Origin: CALCNS01 sp964425745
GTDB taxonomy: Bacteria; Bacillota; JAAYKD01
DNA: 64,000 bases
Direction: 5' to 3'
Assembly: GCA_964425745.1 (NCBI GenBank)
Contig: CAYRNW010000013.1
Span: 7,628 to 71,627 of the forward strand
The translations under genes were made by a program, and so were the position numbers. Position 1 is the stretch's first letter. Every line of letters begins with the position of its first letter. Positions 61,110 to 64,000 of this stretch are shown piece by piece. Below the pieces are notes generated by a model. The model saw only the letters and a list, made by a program, of their open reading frames with translations, was not told the DNA's origin and did no database searches.

Positions 61110-63121
61110 TATTTCACTCTCCAACCACTTTGGGCTTTCTTTTCCGGTTGTAACAATATAACGCTGGTATGTGCATCATCGGAAGCCGCTAAAAGCATTC
61201 CATTGGATTCAATACCCCGGAAGGTATGCGGTGCCAGATTTGCTACCACACATACTTGTCTTCCAACCAAGTCTTCTGGCGAATAATACTCTGCGATCCC
61301 GGAAACAATAACACGTTCGGTCTGACCTATACGAACTCTCAATTTTAACAAACGATCGGCTTTGGGCACCTTTTCACAAGCTACAATCTCGGCAATTCTA
61401 AAATCAATTTTCGCAAAATCATCAATTGTAATTTGAGGTTTCTGGTCTGGTAAAATGTTTGTTTCAACGATCGTAGTTTCAACAACCACAGTTTCTTCAT
61501 TCATATCTTTCACGCCTTTCTCGGGTTGAATCATTTCTTTTTTTCGACTTTCTTTCTTGGCTTTTTGAGCTTCTGTTTGCTCGGTTTCAATTCTCGGAAA
61601 TAGAGATTCTTCTTTTTTGACACGGGTTCCGGCCGGTGTTTTTCCGAATACTTTCAAAGATTCCCAGGTCTGTAAGGGGGTTCGTCCCATTAACCCTAAT
61701 TGTCGTAACATTTTAGGCGATGTTTCCGGCATAAAAGGTTGTAGTAAAACGGCAACAAATCGCAAGCTTTCAGAAAGGTTATATAGAACCGTCCCTAATC
61801 GTACTTTCTTGTCCATATCTTTTGCCAAAGACCAAGGTAAGGTTTCGTCAATATATTTATTGCTGCGGTCAATCAGTTTCCAGATTGCAGCCAAAGCGGT
61901 ATTAAAATCATTCCGGAGCATTGCTTCATGAACCATAGCTGGTGTTGAAACTGCAAGATTGATTAATTCTTGATCAATCAATGCAGACTGCTTCGGAACT
62001 TGCACAATTCCTTCGAAATATCGCTCCTGCATGGCTATGGTTCGGCTCAAAAGATTTCCCAAATCATTGGCTAAATCGTTATTAAAACTATTATTAAATA
62101 ACTCCATGGTGAAGTTGCCATCGTTTCCGGTAGGAACTTTTGAAAGTAGATAATGACGTAACGCGTCGGCCCCGTACTGGTTGATCAATACGTTTGGATC
62201 AACCACATTGCCTTTAGATTTGGACATTTTATCGTTGTCAAATAATAACCACCCATGTCCATAAATCTGATGTGGTAAAGGTAGATCCAATGCCATAAGA
62301 ATAATTGGCCAAATGATGGTGTGGAATCGAATGATCTCTTTTCCGACCAAATGCAGGTTCGCTGGCCAATACCGTTTCATCAATTGATCCTGTTCGGTCG
62401 TATACCCCAAAGCAGTGATGTAGTTTGGCAAAGCATCAATCCAGACATAGACGGTATGTTTGGGATCGAAGGAGACTGGAATACCCCAATCGATGCTGGT
62501 TCTTGAAACACAAATATCTTGCAAACCAGGCTTGAGAAAATTGTTGATCATCTCATTGGCTCTAGAAACCGGCTGAATAAACTCCGGATGCGCTTCAATA
62601 TGCTCCATGAGTCGCTTCGCATAGTTTGAAGCCCGGAAAAAGTAACTCTCTTCTTTCAGCCAAGTAACAGGCCGTCCGCAATCGGGACAAACATTCCCCG
62701 CTGCCAACTGATGCTCTGTCCAATACGCTTCACAAGGAACACAATAATGCCCTTCATAGTCTTTTTTGTAGATATCTCCTTGATCGTAGAGCTTTTTGAA
62801 AATTCGTTGAACCGCCACGTGATGATGTTCGTCCGTGGTGCGAATGTACGAATCATAAGATATATTGAGTTTTTTCCATAAAGCCTTAAACTCTACATCT
62901 AATGAATCGACGAACTCTTTGGGGCTCATGTTTAGCTTGGCTGCATTTTCTTCGACCTTCTGCCCATGTTCATCGGTGCCGGTCAAGAAATAAACGTCAT
63001 CCCCGATGAAACGATGGTATCTTGCTAAGGTATCTGCCATAATCGAACAATAAGCATGACCGACATGGGGCTTTCCACTTGTGTAATAGATTGGTGTTGT
63101 TATGTAATAGGTCTGGTTCAT
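61109..63121 (-). CDS. metG: Methionyl-tRNA synthetase with C-terminal tRNA-binding domain
   Basis: MetRS, about 670 residues, begins with MNQTYYITTPIYYTSGKPHVGHAY, carries the class I HIGH-type motif and a four-Cys zinc knuckle (CVPC...CPDC), the KMSKSKGN signature and an anticodon domain. Residues from about 560 form an EMAP/OB-fold tRNA-binding domain (FAKIDFRIAEIVACEKVPKA) joined by an acidic, Val-rich linker. Start ATG 63121 fits the family; earlier Met codons lie too close to the AAGGAG site. It is governed by the Met T-box. Confidence 0.96.
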   Translation of the reverse strand: MNQTYYITTPIYYTSGKPHVGHAYCSIMADTLARYHRFIGDDVYFLTGTDEHGQKVEENAAKLNMSPKEFVDSLDVEFKALWKKLNISYDSYIRTTDEHHHVAVQRIFKKLYDQGDIYKKDYEGHYCVPCEAYWTEHQLAAGNVCPDCGRPVTWLKEESYFFRASNYAKRLMEHIEAHPEFIQPVSRANEMINNFLKPGLQDICVSRTSIDWGIPVSFDPKHTVYVWIDALPNYITALGYTTEQDQLMKRYWPANLHLVGKEIIRFHTIIWPIILMALDLPLPHQIYGHGWLLFDNDKMSKSKGNVVDPNVLINQYGADALRHYLLSKVPTGNDGNFTMELFNNSFNNDLANDLGNLLSRTIAMQERYFEGIVQVPKQSALIDQELINLAVSTPAMVHEAMLRNDFNTALAAIWKLIDRSNKYIDETLPWSLAKDMDKKVRLGTVLYNLSESLRFVAVLLQPFMPETSPKMLRQLGLMGRTPLQTWESLKVFGKTPAGTRVKKEESLFPRIETEQTEAQKAKKESRKKEMIQPEKGVKDMNEETVVVETTIVETNILPDQKPQITIDDFAKIDFRIAEIVACEKVPKADRLLKLRVRIGQTERVIVSGIAEYYSPEDLVGRQVCVVANLAPHTFRGIESNGMLLAASDDAHTSVILLQPEKKAQSGWRVK

Positions 63122-63150
63122 GAGGAACATCATCTCCTTTTTCTTTGTAT

Positions 63151-63408
63151 AAAAAAACCCCTCGCCCGTAAGGGGCGAGAGGTCGCGGTACCACCCTTGT
63201 TCAACAGATTACTCTGTCCTTAACACAGTAAGGTGAATATTCTTTTTCACCTTGCTACACCGGTATAACGGCCGTGACCCGTCCATGGCTCATTTCTCAA
63301 CTCACCATCGCTACTCCAAGACCATGTTCCGCATCATGATTTTGTCTGGTTTCAGCTTGTCAGACTCTCTGTGAAAATCAATGAAACGTACTCTTCTCTT
63401 CAATGCTT
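63151..63408 (-). promoter_or_regulatory. Met T-box leader with terminator (metG operon)
   Basis: T-box AGGGTGGTACCGCG at about 63184-63198, and terminator CCTCTCGCCCC/GGGCGAGGGG with a seven-uridine tract at 63151-63182. In the specifier region, GCGGAACATGGTC shows ATG at 63323-63325, which matches metG. Readthrough when tRNA-Met is uncharged is expected. Another ATG lies 9 bases away, so the exact specifier is less certain than at the other leaders. Confidence 0.88.
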
Positions 63409-63414
63409 TGTGAT

Positions 63415-63443
63415 ATTATAACTTTTTCTCGAAATGATGTCAA
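63415..63443 (-). promoter_or_regulatory. Consensus sigma-A promoter of the metG leader
   Basis: TTGACA (63438-63443), 17 bases, TATAAT (63415-63420). Confidence 0.93.
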
Positions 63444-63490
63444 GGTAGAAGTTATGACGTCTCTTTCTTGTGTTTAATCTTATGAAAAGC

Positions 63491-63620
63491 GTTACCATTT
63501 AAGGAATCCATTTACTTTTATCAATTTTTAAAAGAAAACTGGTTTTTTCTGTAACCATTACGAATTTCTTTTATTTCTTTCAACAGGTAACTATTGACAT
63601 TTCTTCCTCAATCAGGTAAC
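63491..63620 (+). promoter_or_regulatory. AT-rich upstream region of abrB with repeated GTAAC motifs
   Basis: Four short elements, GTTACCATT (63491), GTAACCATTAC (63551), CAGGTAACTATT (63585) and CAGGTAACTTATT (63613), occur in the 170 bases before abrB. A TTGACA at 63594-63599 may be the -35 box, but the -10 is weak. They may be sites for self-regulation, which is speculative. Confidence 0.35.
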
Positions 63621-63659
63621 TTATTAATAACAATTCGCATTATAAAAAGGAGGGTAATT

Positions 63660-63905
63660 ATGAAAGCAACCGGAATCGTACGTCGAATCGACGAATTAGG
63701 TCGCATCGTTATTCCGATGGAATTACGTCGCACACTCCATATCAGTGAGAGAGATGCCTTAGAGATTTTCACCGATGAAGACACCATCGTTTTGAAAAAA
63801 TTCTCAGCCAGCTGTGCATTATGTGGTCAAGAAGGCAATCTTATTCAATACATGGATAAACACATCTGCGCTTCCTGCAAAAAGGAAATTCAGAACATGC
63901 AATAA
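63660..63905 (+). CDS. abrB: AbrB-family transition-state regulator with zinc-finger tail
   Basis: This 81-residue DNA-binding regulator has the AbrB N-terminal swapped-hairpin domain (MKATGIVRRIDELGRIVIPM, RTLHISERDALEIF), about 1-50. A C-terminal CxxC-x16-CxxC pair (CALC, CASC) likely binds zinc, unlike the Bacillus AbrB C-domain. The start ATG at 63660 follows AAGGAGG; an upstream frame to 63594 lies in the promoter. It is divergent from metG, as abrB is in Bacillus. Targets cannot be told. Confidence 0.9.
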   Translation: MKATGIVRRIDELGRIVIPMELRRTLHISERDALEIFTDEDTIVLKKFSASCALCGQEGNLIQYMDKHICASCKKEIQNMQ

Positions 63906-63910
63906 AATCA

Positions 63911-63946
63911 CCTAAAAAACAGAGTCCTATTCGAGAATAGGACTCT
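63911..63946 (-). terminator. Terminator hairpin between abrB and the window edge
   Basis: GAGTCCTATT and AATAGGACTC form a 10-bp stem. On the minus strand it is followed by GTTTTTT, so it suits a minus-strand transcript from beyond the window, and probably also ends abrB. The last 54 bases contain no identifiable gene. Confidence 0.7.
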
Positions 63947-64000
63947 CAGGCTGTCAAAAAAGTCCAGAGGAACGCGAGTTCAGCTGGGCTTTTAGTAATG

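Overview
This window comes from a low-to-medium G+C, Gram-positive anaerobe of the Clostridia type. The evidence is AGGAGG ribosome-binding sites, sigma-A promoters with 17-base spacers, three T-box leaders, a class A RNase P RNA, an IspH-ribosomal S1 fusion, a single-chain glycyl-tRNA synthetase and a glycine reductase operon. I cannot name the species. Almost everything is on the minus strand, so operons read from high to low coordinates. No CRISPR array, phage or insertion sequence was seen.

Region 1 (1-9.8 kb) is selenium and glycine metabolism. A tandem glycine riboswitch with a terminator precedes grdX, a thioredoxin reductase fused to a thioredoxin-like domain, a thioredoxin, grdE, grdA, grdB, grdC and grdD (grdD is cut by the window edge). 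These encode reductive deamination of glycine to acetyl phosphate, with electrons delivered through thioredoxin. GrdA and GrdB each contain an in-frame UGA in the known selenocysteine context. Just upstream lies selD-cutC, and SelD itself has an in-frame UGA at its active-site position. The selenocysteine tRNA, selA and selB are not in the window.

Region 2 (9.8-16 kb) is mixed: an amidohydrolase, an AlaX-type alanyl-tRNA editing protein with a NusG domain II protein (the main plus-strand genes), an LCP cell-wall ligase and a DEAD-box helicase. Region 3 (16-41.6 kb) is translation and core housekeeping. A Phe T-box precedes pheS-pheT-U32 peptidase-mutS2. A leader precedes infC-rpmI-rplT. An Ala T-box precedes alaS-trmL-trpS-glyQS. 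Upstream of these are gpsA, der, a radical SAM DUF512 protein, ispH-S1, plsC, cmk, a flavoprotein and rluB.

Region 4 (41.6-44 kb) is stable RNA: eight tRNA genes, rnpB, and two unusual arrays of short tandem hairpins that begin one base after the CCA ends of tRNA-Tyr and tRNA-Ala. Region 5 (44-64 kb) holds rpoD, dnaG, ppsR, a CcpN-like regulator, a UBA/DUF4342 protein with a Cys-rich tail, recO, era, ybeY, pgpH, phoH, an XRE regulator, yqeY-rpsU, hinT-murE, rex, rsmA, rnmV, tatD and metG (under a Met T-box), and a divergent abrB-like gene.

Gene order resembles Bacillus/Clostridia blocks, but several sporulation genes that usually sit in these blocks are absent. The most unusual signals are the tRNA-trailing hairpin arrays, the TrxB-Trx fusion without a CxxC in its Trx part, a PheT lacking its tRNA-binding insert, and short hairpins placed similarly after the UGA codons.
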